DNA of 41,280 nucleotides, from the NCBI GenBank assembly GCA_022616055.1, contig JAKEFM010000119.1, positions 1 to 41,280 on the forward strand, in the 5' to 3' direction. Origin of the DNA: Planctomycetota bacterium. GTDB taxonomy: Bacteria; Planctomycetota; UBA1135; JAKEFM01. Positions 17,607 to 25,168 of the stretch are shown piece after piece. The notes beneath the pieces are model-generated. The model saw only the letters and a program-made list of their open reading frames with translations, was not told the DNA's origin and did no database searches. A program made the translations under genes and the position numbers. Within the stretch, counting starts at the first letter, position 1. Every line of letters begins with the position of its first letter.

Positions 17607-19337
17607 ATGTGCGCCTCTTTCCGCGATCCCGTCCGCGCGGCCGCGCTCTCCGCGGCCGCCGCCCTCTCCCCCCTTCGCGCGCAGGACCCTGCGCCGCAGT
17701 CCCGCCCCGACTCGCTCGTGCGGGCGACGGCGGGCGCGCTCGAGGCGGCCGGATTCCGCGTCGACCTCGGCCGCCTGAAGGTCGAGACCAAGCCGCGGGA
17801 GAAGTGCGCGGAGGACCTCGATCGGCAGCAGGACCTCTTCTTCGGGCCGGGGCATTTCGAGGCGGCGGGAGCCCTCGTCGCGGCCCTCGGACTCCCCGTC
17901 GACGAGGAGGGCATGCGCACCCAGGTCGTGCGCCTCCTCCTCTCGAAGTTCCCCGCGTACTACCAGGCCGACCGCGGCGCCATCGTCCTCGTCGAATCCG
18001 GGTCCTCCGTCCCGGACATCGCGCCCCTCCTCGCGCACGAGCTCGGCCACGCCTGGCGCGACCAGGCCTCCCCTCTCGCTTCCCTCCTCGGGGGCAAGGG
18101 GGGGACCTGGGAGAGCGCGGGGATCTCGAGGTGCCTCCTCGAGGGCGAGGCGGAGGTGATCGCCCTCCTGTCGAGCGGGAGGCAGGACATCGAATCGATC
18201 GATCCGGAGACCCTCGCGAACCCCTTCGCCCGACTCCTGTCCGGGGAATCCGCCTACGTGCCGTACGAGGCCGGGACGAAGTGGGCGCTTCGCGCGTTCC
18301 AGGAGGGAGGCGCCGAGGCCCTCAAGCGCCTCTGGACCCGACGGCCGGTCTCGACCGAGCAGATCCTCCACTCGGAAAAACGTGGGCGCGATGCCCCGAC
18401 CGCCGTCGATCTCCCGCGTTGGCCGGAGGCCGGCGGAACGGCGGAGCTCGTCCGCGACGACGTCGTCGGCGAGATGGCGCTCTACGGGCTCCTCCTCGAG
18501 GCGGGGCTCGACCGGTCCGAGGCCTGGATCGCCGCCGCGGGGTGGGACGGCGATCGCCTGCGCGTGTACCGCCGCTCGACCAAGGACTACGCAGGCCTCT
18601 GGCGGATCGCCTGCGACCGGGAGGAGGACGCCAAGCAGCTCGCCCAGTCGCTGGAAGGGCGCGGGCGCGCGCGCCTTCGCAGGCGCGGGGCTCTCGTCGA
18701 CCTCGCCTTCGCGGAATCGACGGGGCTCGCGGACAGGCTCCTCGCCGCCCTGGAGGGCGCTCCCCCACCGCCTTCGTCCGACACCTCGGACGGCGAGAGC
18801 ACGGCGGCGATGGAGGAGGACTGGCTCGCCGCCCAGGCCAACGCTCGGGTCGAGGATCAGACGTGGATCCTCCCGAGGCTCGGGCTGCGGATCCCCGCCC
18901 CCGACGGGTGGACCGCTGGAGAAGTGAGCGGGATCCCCTTCCTGTTCGCTCCCGCCTCCGCGCCCCCCTACTTCAGGGACAACCTCAACGTGCAGGTCCA
19001 TCCCCTCCCGGGACCGCTCGACGTCGAGGGCCTCCTCGAGCAGAACGAGTCCGCCCTCGAAAAGATGCCCGAGGTCTCGCTGGACGTCGCGGAGAAGCGG
19101 AACGTGGGCGGACGCGACGTGGCGTACCTCCGGTGGCACGGCCGCATGCCCGGCCAGCACCTCCCCCTTCGATTCCTGTGCGTGATCTACCCGGAACGCC
19201 AGGGCCAGGTCGTCCTCACCGCGACCGTCCTCGAGGAGCGGTGGGCCGCCGCAGAGGCGATCCTCGAGAAGTCCTTCGCCGGGATCTCGTTCGCGGAGGC
19301 GGCGACCTCCGGGCCGGCGACCCGGGCGGCGCGCTGA
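17607..19337 (+). CDS. Secreted zinc metallopeptidase-like protein with DcrB/PsbP-like C-terminal domain
   Basis: A 576-residue protein. The N-terminus (MCASFRDPVRAAALSAAAALSPLRA) can act as a signal peptide. LLAHELGHAWRDQ (141-153) is a HExxH zinc site, and LLEGEAEVIALL (177-188) supplies a Glu about 33 residues downstream, as in gluzincins. The middle (about 190-390) is helical with no recognised motif. The last ~150 residues (PRLGLRIPAPDGW, NLNVQVHPL, KSFAGISF) resemble the DcrB/PsbP-like fold found in lipoproteins and some secreted proteins. The gene follows fbp after 28 bases but is probably functionally separate. Proteolysis in the periplasm is the likely role; substrates are unknown. 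Confidence 0.65.
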   Translation: MCASFRDPVRAAALSAAAALSPLRAQDPAPQSRPDSLVRATAGALEAAGFRVDLGRLKVETKPREKCAEDLDRQQDLFFGPGHFEAAGALVAALGLPVDEEGMRTQVVRLLLSKFPAYYQADRGAIVLVESGSSVPDIAPLLAHELGHAWRDQASPLASLLGGKGGTWESAGISRCLLEGEAEVIALLSSGRQDIESIDPETLANPFARLLSGESAYVPYEAGTKWALRAFQEGGAEALKRLWTRRPVSTEQILHSEKRGRDAPTAVDLPRWPEAGGTAELVRDDVVGEMALYGLLLEAGLDRSEAWIAAAGWDGDRLRVYRRSTKDYAGLWRIACDREEDAKQLAQSLEGRGRARLRRRGALVDLAFAESTGLADRLLAALEGAPPPPSSDTSDGESTAAMEEDWLAAQANARVEDQTWILPRLGLRIPAPDGWTAGEVSGIPFLFAPASAPPYFRDNLNVQVHPLPGPLDVEGLLEQNESALEKMPEVSLDVAEKRNVGGRDVAYLRWHGRMPGQHLPLRFLCVIYPERQGQVVLTATVLEERWAAAEAILEKSFAGISFAEAATSGPATRAAR

Positions 19338-20094
19338 GCCTCGGCCCGCGGCGACCTTTCGTCCGGGTCGCGCGTGGCGGGTCCGGGATCCCGCCCCCCC
19401 GGCGTCGTCTCCGTCTCCACCCGCCGGAACCGGGTCGTCGCAGCGGCCCCTCGCGGTCTCCCCCGCCGCCCGCCCGGACGTCGGGGGAAAAAACCGCCGT
19501 GATTCCGGGCCTCTCGATCGTCCTTACCTAGGGGGGGCGTGTTCGCGCGGCCGGGTCGTCCCGGCGCGAGGCCCTCCCAGAGGTCGGGTTGCGACGCTTC
19601 GAAAAAACCAGCGGTTATTTCGGGCGTCTCGATCGTCCTTGTAACTGGAGCGATCGCGCGGCCGGGGAGTCCCGGCGCGCGACCCCTCCGGCGGTCGGAT
19701 CGCGGTCGTTCGAAAAAAAACCCGGACACACTGGGCGTCTCGATCGTCCTTACCAGTAGAGGCCGCGTGTTCCGGGGCGTGCCGGCGTGCGACCTCTCCG
19801 AAGGGCGATCGTCGTCCCCCGAAAAAACCTGCGTCATCCAGGGGGTTTGGATTGTCCTTGTACGTAGTTGGATCGCGCGGCCGGGGTGTCCCGGCGCGGG
19901 TCCATGGCCGAGGCTCCCTCGCCGCGGCGTGAGGCTCGGCGCGGGCGCGTGAGTGGCGTTCCCCGATGGTGCGCGGAGTCCGGCCGGCTCCGGGCCCCGA
20001 CGGGACCGCCGCCTGCGCCGCCCGCGACGGGTCGCATCGCCCGGGCGGGAGGGCCGTTTCCGGGGTCCCATCGGGGTCCCCGAGGAGTAGTTCG
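19338..20094. other. Long intergenic region holding a tandem repeat array
   Basis: 757 bases without a supported gene between the metallopeptidase and the ParB-like gene. Minus-strand open frames through it only reflect the repeats (recurring peptides such as KDDRDA and TIETP), have no RBS and shift frame between units, so they are not called. The repeats are described separately; the flanks 19338-19486 and 19906-20080 show only weak traces of the same motif. Confidence 0.6.
19487..19905. repeat. Four tandem imperfect ~110-bp repeats
   Basis: The anchor TCGATCGTCCTT starts at 19514, 19629 and 19740, with a diverged TGGATTGTCCTT at 19848, giving periods of 115, 111 and 108 bases. Each unit contains in order: a GAAAAAA run followed by CC; a variable ~10-base segment; a conserved (G)TCTCGATCGTCCTT; and then, clearest in units 1, 2 and 4, a hairpin GCCGGG-N4-CCCGGC flanked by GCGCG. 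A conserved GACCcCTCC-like segment closes the unit. The array ends about 190 bases before the ParB-like start. Units differ by both substitutions and indels, so it is old or evolving. Its function is unknown. Confidence 0.75.
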
Positions 20095-21000
20095 GTGATC
20101 GCGACCGAGAACGGCATCGCGGTGGGCGCGACGGCGCTGATCGAGGCGCCGCCGCCCGAGACGAAGGCCCCGGCGGTCGAGGCGAAGGCCTCGCCCGACT
20201 CCGACGCCGGGCTCGCGACCTGGACGGTCCCCCTCGCCGGCATCGACGCCGAGGGGAGCCCGTTCCGCTTCCGCAGGACCCTCAAGCCCGACACGGGCAT
20301 CCGGAGCCTCGCCGCCTCGATCGAGGCGCAGGGCCTCCTCCACCCCCTGACGGTTCGGAGGAAGGGGGAGCGCTTCGAGCTGGTGAGCGGCTTCCGCCGC
20401 CACGCGGCCCTCTCCTTCCTCTCCCGGACGAAGGGGATCTCCCCCTCGGCCTACTCGGTGAAGGTGTCGGTCCTGCCGGACGGGACGAGCGACGACGAGG
20501 CGCTCCGGGTGGCCTTCGACGAGAACCTCTCCCGGAAGAGCCTCGACGGGACCGAGAAGGCGATCGCGGTCCTGAAGCTGCGCGACGAGTTCGGGAAGAC
20601 CACCGACGAGATCGCCTCGATGCTGCGCCTCAGCAGGACGCAGATCGGGCGCCTCGTCGACCTCCTGGCAGCGCCGCTCGACGTGCGGGAGGCGTTCCGG
20701 GCCGGGAAGCTCGCGCTGCGGCACGCCCTCTCCCTGGCGAAGGTGAAGGACGCCGCCGCGCGGGAGTCGGTGATCCGAAGGGCGGAGGTGAAGCGCCTCC
20801 GCGGAATCGCGACGACCCCGGTCGCCGAGCCGCCCGCGGCGGAGGAGGTCGTGGAGTTGCCGGAGAAGGTCCGGGGCTTCGCGCGCCTCTTGGGGACCGA
20901 GGACCCCGCGTACCCCTTCCGGGTGACGGTCCGGCTCCGGAGCGAGGTCGAGGTCGCCCGCTTCGCGCGGCTCCTCGTCCGGTTCGCGTCCGCCGAGTAG
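20095..21000 (+). CDS. ParB/Spo0J-like DNA-binding protein (orphan)
   Basis: A 301-residue protein starting at GTG 20095, with GAGGAG at 20082-20087. After an Ala/Pro-rich N-terminal 45 residues, the ParB N-domain runs from about 58: SLAASIEAQGLLHPLTVRR (71-89), FELVSGFRRHAAL (94-106, the GERRxRA-type box), FDENLSRKSLDGTEKA (141-156). A helix-turn-helix follows (FGKTTDEIASMLRLSRTQIGRLVDLL, about 166-191). ParB proteins bind parS and slide as CTP-dependent clamps. Here no parA lies next to it, and the C-terminal dimerisation region is short, so it may be a ParB-like regulator rather than the chromosomal partition protein. The tandem repeats upstream and palindromes downstream are candidate binding sites. 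Confidence 0.85.
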   Translation: MIATENGIAVGATALIEAPPPETKAPAVEAKASPDSDAGLATWTVPLAGIDAEGSPFRFRRTLKPDTGIRSLAASIEAQGLLHPLTVRRKGERFELVSGFRRHAALSFLSRTKGISPSAYSVKVSVLPDGTSDDEALRVAFDENLSRKSLDGTEKAIAVLKLRDEFGKTTDEIASMLRLSRTQIGRLVDLLAAPLDVREAFRAGKLALRHALSLAKVKDAAARESVIRRAEVKRLRGIATTPVAEPPAAEEVVELPEKVRGFARLLGTEDPAYPFRVTVRLRSEVEVARFARLLVRFASAE

Positions 21001-21015
21001 CGCTCCGGTCCACCT

Positions 21016-21050
21016 GCCGGCGGGCCCCCGAGGGCCCGCCGGCTTCGTTT
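21016..21050 (+). terminator. Rho-independent terminator of the ParB-like gene
   Basis: A perfect 12-bp stem, GCCGGCGGGCCC / GGGCCCGCCGGC, with a 4-base loop (21016-21043) is followed by TTCGTTT. It starts 15 bases after the ParB-like stop. This is the clearest intrinsic terminator in the window. Confidence 0.85.
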
Positions 21051-21113
21051 GCATCCGAAGCGGTCGGGGAGGGAGGGCCCGAGGAGTCGTCGGAGGGGGG
21101 AGAAATCGATGAA

Positions 21114-21149
21114 GCGATATCGCCCGCGGGGCATATCGCTCGAGCGATA
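21114..21149. promoter_or_regulatory. Cluster of GCGATA palindromes, probable operator
   Basis: GCGATATCGC (21114-21123) and the perfect 16-bp palindrome TATCGCTCGAGCGATA (21134-21149) lie 10 bases apart and share the half-site GCGATA, giving four copies in 36 bases. ATCGAT occurs just upstream at 21105. AT content is well above that of the surroundings. A dimeric regulator could bind here; no gene start lies within 300 bases, so its target is unclear. Confidence 0.5.
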
Positions 21150-21150
21150 G

Positions 21151-21498
21151 TGCGCCCTCGGAACCGGTTGCGAACCACGGACTTCTGGAGGGCGGTTTCC
21201 ACTTCAAAGGCCGTTCCGTGAATCCGCCTTCCGGAGGCGCGGCGAACCGCCTTTTCTGGCGTCGGACTCGGTCCCCCGCGACACCTCCTTCCCTGTCGGC
21301 GCCGACTGCCGGTCTTCCGTTCGGCAGGTGTGGGGATCCTCGGCGATCTCGAGCGTGCACACGACGAGGAAGGGGGATCGGGGCGTTCTTCGCCCTGCTC
21401 CTTGGTTCGCCCTGAAGTCGAGGCCCTCGCGAAGAGGGTGCCTCCGGGCAAGGGACAGACCTACGCCGGGCTACGCGCCGGAAACCCGGAACGACCCC
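21151..21498. other. Intergenic, no gene seen
   Basis: About 350 bases after the palindrome cluster. Short frames are shadows without RBS or motifs. The only structure noticed is a weak stem CTGCCG/CGGCAG with a 10-base loop (21306-21327). Confidence 0.5.
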
Positions 21499-22233
21499 TC
21501 AGTCGAACCGCTCGCGGCGAAGTCGGGCGGGGTCGAGCCCGCGTTCGAAGAGCCGCCGGGACACCTCCTCCACCATCGCGGGCCACCCGCAGACGTAGAC
21601 CTCGAGGTCTCGAACGTGGGTGACGAGCCTCTCGAGGTGGTCGGTCACCCTTCCGCGCGCGCCCTCCCAGTCGTGGGGCGGCTGCGAGAGGGTCAGGACG
21701 AGGCGGAAGTTTCCGTGGTCCCGCTCGAGTGCGCGGAACTCCTTCTCCCAGAAGGCGTCGGCGGCGTGGCGGACCCCGAAGAGGAGGGTGACGGGCCCCT
21801 TCTCCCCCCGACGGAGAAGGAGGTGGCGGATCATCCCGCGCAGCGGAGCGACCCCCGTCCCCGTCCCGACGAAGAGGCGGGAAAACCCCCCGTCCTTCGA
21901 GAGGGCGAAGCCGCCGAGGGGGGCCCGCAGGCTCACCTCGGAGCCGACCGCGAGCCCGCGGAAGTAGGCCCCCGCGAGGCCGTGCGGGAGGATCTTCGCC
22001 GCGAAGAGGAGCCCCTTCTCCTCCGGCTCTGAGGCGATCGAGAAGCCGCGCACCTCGACCTCCCCTCGGGAGTTGCGGATCCGGAAGTCGGCGTACTGGC
22101 CCGGGCGGTACTCGAGCCGGGAGGGCTCGACGAGGCGCAGGTGCACCTCGCGCACGTCGCCCGTCAGATCGACGACGCGGTCGACGCTCGCGCGCACCTC
22201 CCGGGGCTCGGGGAGCTTCACGAACCCGATCAT
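21499..22233 (-). CDS. FAD-binding NAD(P)H oxidoreductase (ferredoxin-reductase-like)
   Basis: A 244-residue protein, ATG 22233. YRPGQYADF (42-50) and VRGFSIASEP (61-70) form the FAD-binding domain signature (RxYS type, here RGFS). FVGTGTGVAPLRGMIRHLL (121-139) is the nucleotide-binding loop, and LEVYVCGWPAMVEEV carries the conserved CGxP of the reductase family. It lacks an attached 2Fe-2S domain, so it would pass electrons between NAD(P)H and a separate carrier. It is divergent from the redoxin gene (about 100 bases between starts). This makes a redox pair plausible but does not prove shared function. Confidence 0.85.
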   Translation of the reverse strand: MIGFVKLPEPREVRASVDRVVDLTGDVREVHLRLVEPSRLEYRPGQYADFRIRNSRGEVEVRGFSIASEPEEKGLLFAAKILPHGLAGAYFRGLAVGSEVSLRAPLGGFALSKDGGFSRLFVGTGTGVAPLRGMIRHLLLRRGEKGPVTLLFGVRHAADAFWEKEFRALERDHGNFRLVLTLSQPPHDWEGARGRVTDHLERLVTHVRDLEVYVCGWPAMVEEVSRRLFERGLDPARLRRERFD

Positions 22234-22333
22234 CGGCTCGCAGGCCCCTCGGGTCGAAGGGGCGCGCGTCCGGAGCCATCCCTTGCGACGGACCGATCGC
22301 GAGACTAGGAGGGGACACCCTCACTCATCACCC

Positions 22334-22831
22334 ATGGTTGCCCTCGAACAGGGAAAGCGCGCCCCCGACTTCACCCTCCCCTCCGACGACGGGAAGAAGA
22401 CCTTCGCCCTGAAGGGTCTCCTCGACGGTAAAGGGGTGGTTCTCGCCTTCTTCAAGACGGAGTGCCCCACCTGCCAGCTCGAGTTCCCCTTCGTCGAGCG
22501 GATGGCGAAGGCGCTCGCGGGAACCGGTGTGCACGTGGTCGGCATCGGGCAGAACCCGGGGAAGGAGATCGGCTCCTTCCGGAAGGCCCTCGGGGTCACC
22601 TTCCCGGTCGCGACCGACCTCGCTCCCCACTCCGTCTCCGCGGCCTACGGTCTCACCGTCGTCCCGACCCTCTTCCTCCTCGATCCGAAGGGGACGATCC
22701 GCCGGACCGAGGTCGGCTTCTCGAAGGAGAACCTCGAGGGCTTCCTCCGGGACGCGTGCGCGTTGGCCGGGACGAAGTCGCCGGGGCTCTTCCTGCCGAG
22801 CGACGAGGTCCCGCCGATGCAGCCCGGCTGA
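22334..22831 (+). CDS. Peroxiredoxin/TlpA-like redoxin
   Basis: A 165-residue protein, ATG 22334. It has no signal peptide, so it is cytoplasmic. PDFTLPSDDGK (11-21) is the entry motif, and FFKTECPTCQLEFPFVERM (about 39-57) gives a CxxC site, here CPTC, as in TlpA/ResA-like thiol oxidoreductases. AYGLTVVPTLFLLDPKGTI contains the cis-Pro. It reduces disulfides or peroxides. The CxxC favours a thiol-reductase role over a one-Cys peroxiredoxin. A small hairpin follows the stop by 13 bases. Confidence 0.85.
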   Translation: MVALEQGKRAPDFTLPSDDGKKTFALKGLLDGKGVVLAFFKTECPTCQLEFPFVERMAKALAGTGVHVVGIGQNPGKEIGSFRKALGVTFPVATDLAPHSVSAAYGLTVVPTLFLLDPKGTIRRTEVGFSKENLEGFLRDACALAGTKSPGLFLPSDEVPPMQPG

Positions 22832-22843
22832 GGGTCGAAGAAC

Positions 22844-22862
22844 CGGGGCTAGTTCGGCCCCG
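22844..22862 (+). terminator. Small hairpin with TAGTTCG loop after the redoxin gene
   Basis: CGGGGC-TAGTTCG-GCCCCG forms a 6-bp stem 12 bases after the redoxin stop. There is no U-tract. The 13-mer TAGTTCGGCCCCG recurs at 24083 and 25612, so this may be a repeat element serving as a terminator-like hairpin. Confidence 0.4.
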
Positions 22863-22927
22863 TCCCCAGGTTCGGCGACCGGGTAACCCGAGGTCCCCCA
22901 GTTCGACGACGCTACTGGAGGGGGCGC

Positions 22928-23425
22928 CTACGACCGCGCCTTGAAATGACCGGCGGACGGCGGTGCGCCCGGGAAGGGAGGAGGACCGTTCGGCTTCAAC
23001 TCACGCGCTTCCGCATCCCAGTACGTGTCTTGGACAAGGACACACCCGTTGTTCGGGCCCGTCCCACCGCCCGGTCCCGGACCCGCGGTGTTGATCTGAT
23101 CCTGGCCCAAGGTGGCCTCCGGTCCCAAGAAGAAGTTCTGCTTGCAGAAAACGTCCTTCTCCTCCGTGCTGTCCGGCTTCTGAGCCTTGAAACTCCAGGA
23201 GCCTCCGTACGCCTTCATCTTCGTTCCGATCGATCCGTCCCCGAGCCTGACCTCCCGCATGCCGACGAGACCGAAGTTGGGATCGGTCCGGATGAAGTCC
23301 TCGGGTGCCGTGCTCTCGGTTGCGCCTGTGTCGATCACGAACGGTCCGGCGTAGACGAAGTCTCCGTTGAGGTTCCTGACCGTAACCGATGTGACGACCG
23401 CTCCGTTCGCGACGGTAAAGCTCAT
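22928..23425 (-). CDS. Retropepsin-like aspartic protease
   Basis: A 165-residue protein, ATG 23425. GPFVIDTGATESTAPEDF (27-44) carries DTGA, the catalytic motif of retroviral-type aspartic proteases, preceded by the hydrophobic strand expected. VRLGDGSIGTKMKAYGG is the usual following beta segment. One domain is present, so an active enzyme would be a homodimer. There is no signal peptide or membrane segment. The C-terminal 60 residues contain a Gly/Pro-rich linker. It is encoded 11 bases after the DUF5678-like gene and is less GC-rich than the core genes. The substrate is unknown; the neighbour may be substrate or inhibitor (inference). Confidence 0.8.
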   Translation of the reverse strand: MSFTVANGAVVTSVTVRNLNGDFVYAGPFVIDTGATESTAPEDFIRTDPNFGLVGMREVRLGDGSIGTKMKAYGGSWSFKAQKPDSTEEKDVFCKQNFFLGPEATLGQDQINTAGPGPGGGTGPNNGCVLVQDTYWDAEARELKPNGPPPFPGAPPSAGHFKARS

Positions 23426-23436
23426 GGCGCGACCTC

Positions 23437-23757
23437 CTACGGCTGCTTCGTCCCGGTCTCCAACCGCATCGGGATGATCTTCGGAGGGGTGGCGGTGAGG
23501 AGCAACTGACGCCCGGGGTACGCCGATTGCGCTGCGTACTCCGACACCTCCGGCTCGTCCGCCGCGAACACCTGCCTGTTGACGATCGCGATGAACTTGT
23601 TCGGGTACTGCTGCTCGATCTGAACGCGGTTGGCGGTGTAGTAGGCCTGCTGGTCAAGGTAGTCGGCCTTCTGGGCCTGAGTTGCCCAACCCCGAGCGAT
23701 CGCCTCATCGTACTTCGCAGCGGCAGAGGAGAGAGGGTCAGAGATCACTGAGGTCAT
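23437..23757 (-). CDS. DUF5678-like small protein, partner of the retropepsin
   Basis: A 106-residue protein from ATG 23757, preceded on the minus strand by GGAAAGGA at good spacing. An upstream start at 23892 would add 45 residues with a lipobox-like LASC; it has weaker support but cannot be excluded. NKFIAIVNRQVFAADEPEVSEYAAQSAY resembles the core of DUF5678 proteins (xFVAVxxxxVVAxGxDxxEV). Such small proteins are often found next to retropepsin-like genes. Lower GC than the surroundings. Together they form a two-gene leftward operon. Confidence 0.55.
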   Translation of the reverse strand: MTSVISDPLSSAAAKYDEAIARGWATQAQKADYLDQQAYYTANRVQIEQQYPNKFIAIVNRQVFAADEPEVSEYAAQSAYPGRQLLLTATPPKIIPMRLETGTKQP

Positions 23758-24264
23758 ATGAGTGTCCTTTCCGTTCGGGGGGGTCTTGAGACCCGGCTCG
23801 GCAACGACCTGTCGGTGCTGGCTGCACGACGCCAGCGCCACAAGGAACACCCCCCGCAGGGGGTTGCTCGCAACCGCCTGACACATCTTCAAGAGCCGGC
23901 CCTCCGATGGGCTGACGGATAACCCCTCCCGGCAATTCCGTCAAGGGGATCGGGAAAGCCCCGGGTAAGGCGCCGGCCCAGGAACGGCCTCGGGGCGGTT
24001 CCGGGGAGCGCGCCTGCCGCGGGGCCCCGTTCATAGGAGGACCCCGGGGCACCGCGGGGACCTCCGGGGGGTGACTCCGCGATAGTTCGGCCCCGATCCT
24101 CGTCCCGGTCCCGGCTGTAAGGGAACACGCAGTCTGGCGAGTCCCTGGATCAGGGCTTCGCTCTCGGTCCACCGGTCTCGGTCGACGTCCCCCTCGGGGG
24201 ATGAGGATGCATGCCGGCGGCTCCCCCTCCGCGAACCCTGACTGAGCGCGCCGGTGCCGCGGCG
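23758..24264. other. Intergenic region upstream of the retropepsin operon
   Basis: About 500 bases. The proximal 135 bases could extend the upstream gene if the alternative start 23892 is used. The rest contains G- and C-runs, one copy of TAGTTCGGCCCCG (24083-24095) and no convincing ORF. The promoter of the retropepsin operon should lie here, but no clear -35/-10 pair was recognised. Confidence 0.5.
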
Positions 24265-24570
24265 TCACCTTCCCATGGGGACGAGGCGCACTTCCACCCG
24301 CATCTTCAGCACCTCTGCGATGCGGCGGAGCATCTTCAGGGAGTGCCCTTCGTAGTCGGCGTCCTCGAGCCGCGCGATCGCCGACTGAGAAGTTCCCACG
24401 AGATCGGCGAGTCGCTGCTGGGTGAGACCCGCGGCGGTCCGGAGGTCGTAGATCCGCTGGGCGATGTGAGCGTTCAGCAGCTCCTCTTCGACCATCGCGC
24501 GGTGCCGGGCATCGTCGGCGACATCCCGCCGGATCATCTCGAGCGCCTTCCTCGTCTTCCTCTTGGCCAT
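24265..24570 (-). CDS. higA: HigA-type XRE-family antitoxin
   Basis: A 101-residue protein, ATG 24570. The helix-turn-helix is TAAGLTQQRLADLVGTSQSAIARLED (about 44-69), with the standard LTQxxLA and SQSAIxRxE elements. The following helix SLKMLRRIAEVLKMRVEV is typical of HigA-like antitoxins. The basic N-terminal helix probably contacts the toxin. It starts 4 bases after the toxin stop, giving the toxin-first order of hig loci. It probably represses the promoter at 24965-24991 by binding the inverted repeat there. Confidence 0.88.
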   Translation of the reverse strand: MAKRKTRKALEMIRRDVADDARHRAMVEEELLNAHIAQRIYDLRTAAGLTQQRLADLVGTSQSAIARLEDADYEGHSLKMLRRIAEVLKMRVEVRLVPMGR

Positions 24571-24574
24571 CGTC

Positions 24575-24948
24575 CTACTCCTGGTGGATGTGCCGATCGG
24601 GGGACCGCCCGACCAGGACCTTCGCCTCGCGCGCTCGGTCGATCTCGGCGTCGGGGACGACGTCCTCCTTCGTGAGCGCGTGAGCGAGGACCGCCACGTT
24701 TCGTCCGTGGAAGAAGTAGAGAATCCGGTAGTTCACGTTGCCCGTCCTCACTCGAAGTTCGCGGATGCCGTCTTGGAGAGAATCGGCCGGGGCCTTCGGA
24801 GTTCGTAGCCCATCGCCACCAGGAGCTGGATGCGTACCACACACTTCGCATGGGCCCGACGGTCGCGGCGCAGCAGGTCGCGAAGCCACTCCCGGACGGG
24901 CACGCGACCGCGCGCGTCCTTGAAGAAGCGGACCTCCGTTCTCGGCAT
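24575..24948 (-). pseudogene. higB: HigB/RelE-family (Gp49-like) toxin, frameshifted
   Basis: The N-terminal part (ATG 24948, MPRTEVRFFKDARGRVPVRE to GYELRRP) and the C-terminal part (ADSLQDGIRELRV, VNYRILYFFHGRNVAVLAH) lie in two different minus-strand frames. Family members read ...ELRRPxADxLxDGIxELRV without a break. One extra base at the four-C run (24789-24792 on the plus strand, GGGG) would restore exactly ELRRPPADSLQDGIREL. This implies a one-base deletion, a sequence error, or a programmed shift. If real, the RelE-like mRNA-cleaving toxin is inactive while the antitoxin stays intact. The first frame alone ends after about 66 residues. Confidence 0.85.
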
Positions 24949-24964
24949 CCCATGCTCCGGGGAA

Positions 24965-24991
24965 GGTATATCAGATTTGAGATATCGTCAA
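24965..24991 (-). promoter_or_regulatory. Probable higBA promoter with operator inverted repeat
   Basis: Minus-strand TTGACG (24991-24986) and TATACC (24970-24965) are spaced by 15 bases, slightly short of ideal. The inverted repeat ATATC-N8-GATAT (24968-24985) covers the spacer and the -10. This AT-rich patch stands out in a GC-rich region and lies 17 bases upstream of the toxin ATG. An antitoxin bound here would block transcription. Confidence 0.55.
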
Positions 24992-25168
24992 CTCGTCCCT
25001 TCCTCCTGAACCTACCCGGCCGCCCGCTCCCGTCCTGCGGAGCTCTCCCACGTGAGCGGTGGGCGACGACGAATCGGGAGAGTGGTGGAGGCGGGGGGTC
25101 GACCCCGACCGGCCGCTCGCGGTCCCGCCCCCGGGCCGGCCGGGGAGGGGGGGGGGCGCAGGGCGAGG

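Noticed and set aside
19487..19905. CRISPR array or integron attC sites
   Set aside because: The repeat unit is ~110 bases with drifting sequence and ~10-base variable parts, not 20-40-base repeats with unique spacers. attC core sites (GTTRRRY/RYYYAAC) and an integrase are absent.
19187..20300. Minus-strand ORFs across the repeat array with recurring KDDRDA/TIETP peptides
   Set aside because: The peptide repeats follow from the DNA repeats, switch frame between units because of a 115-base period, and have no RBS or known domain.
21306..21327. Stem CTGCCG/CGGCAG as terminator
   Set aside because: Short stem, 10-base loop, no U-tract, and not placed at the end of any gene.
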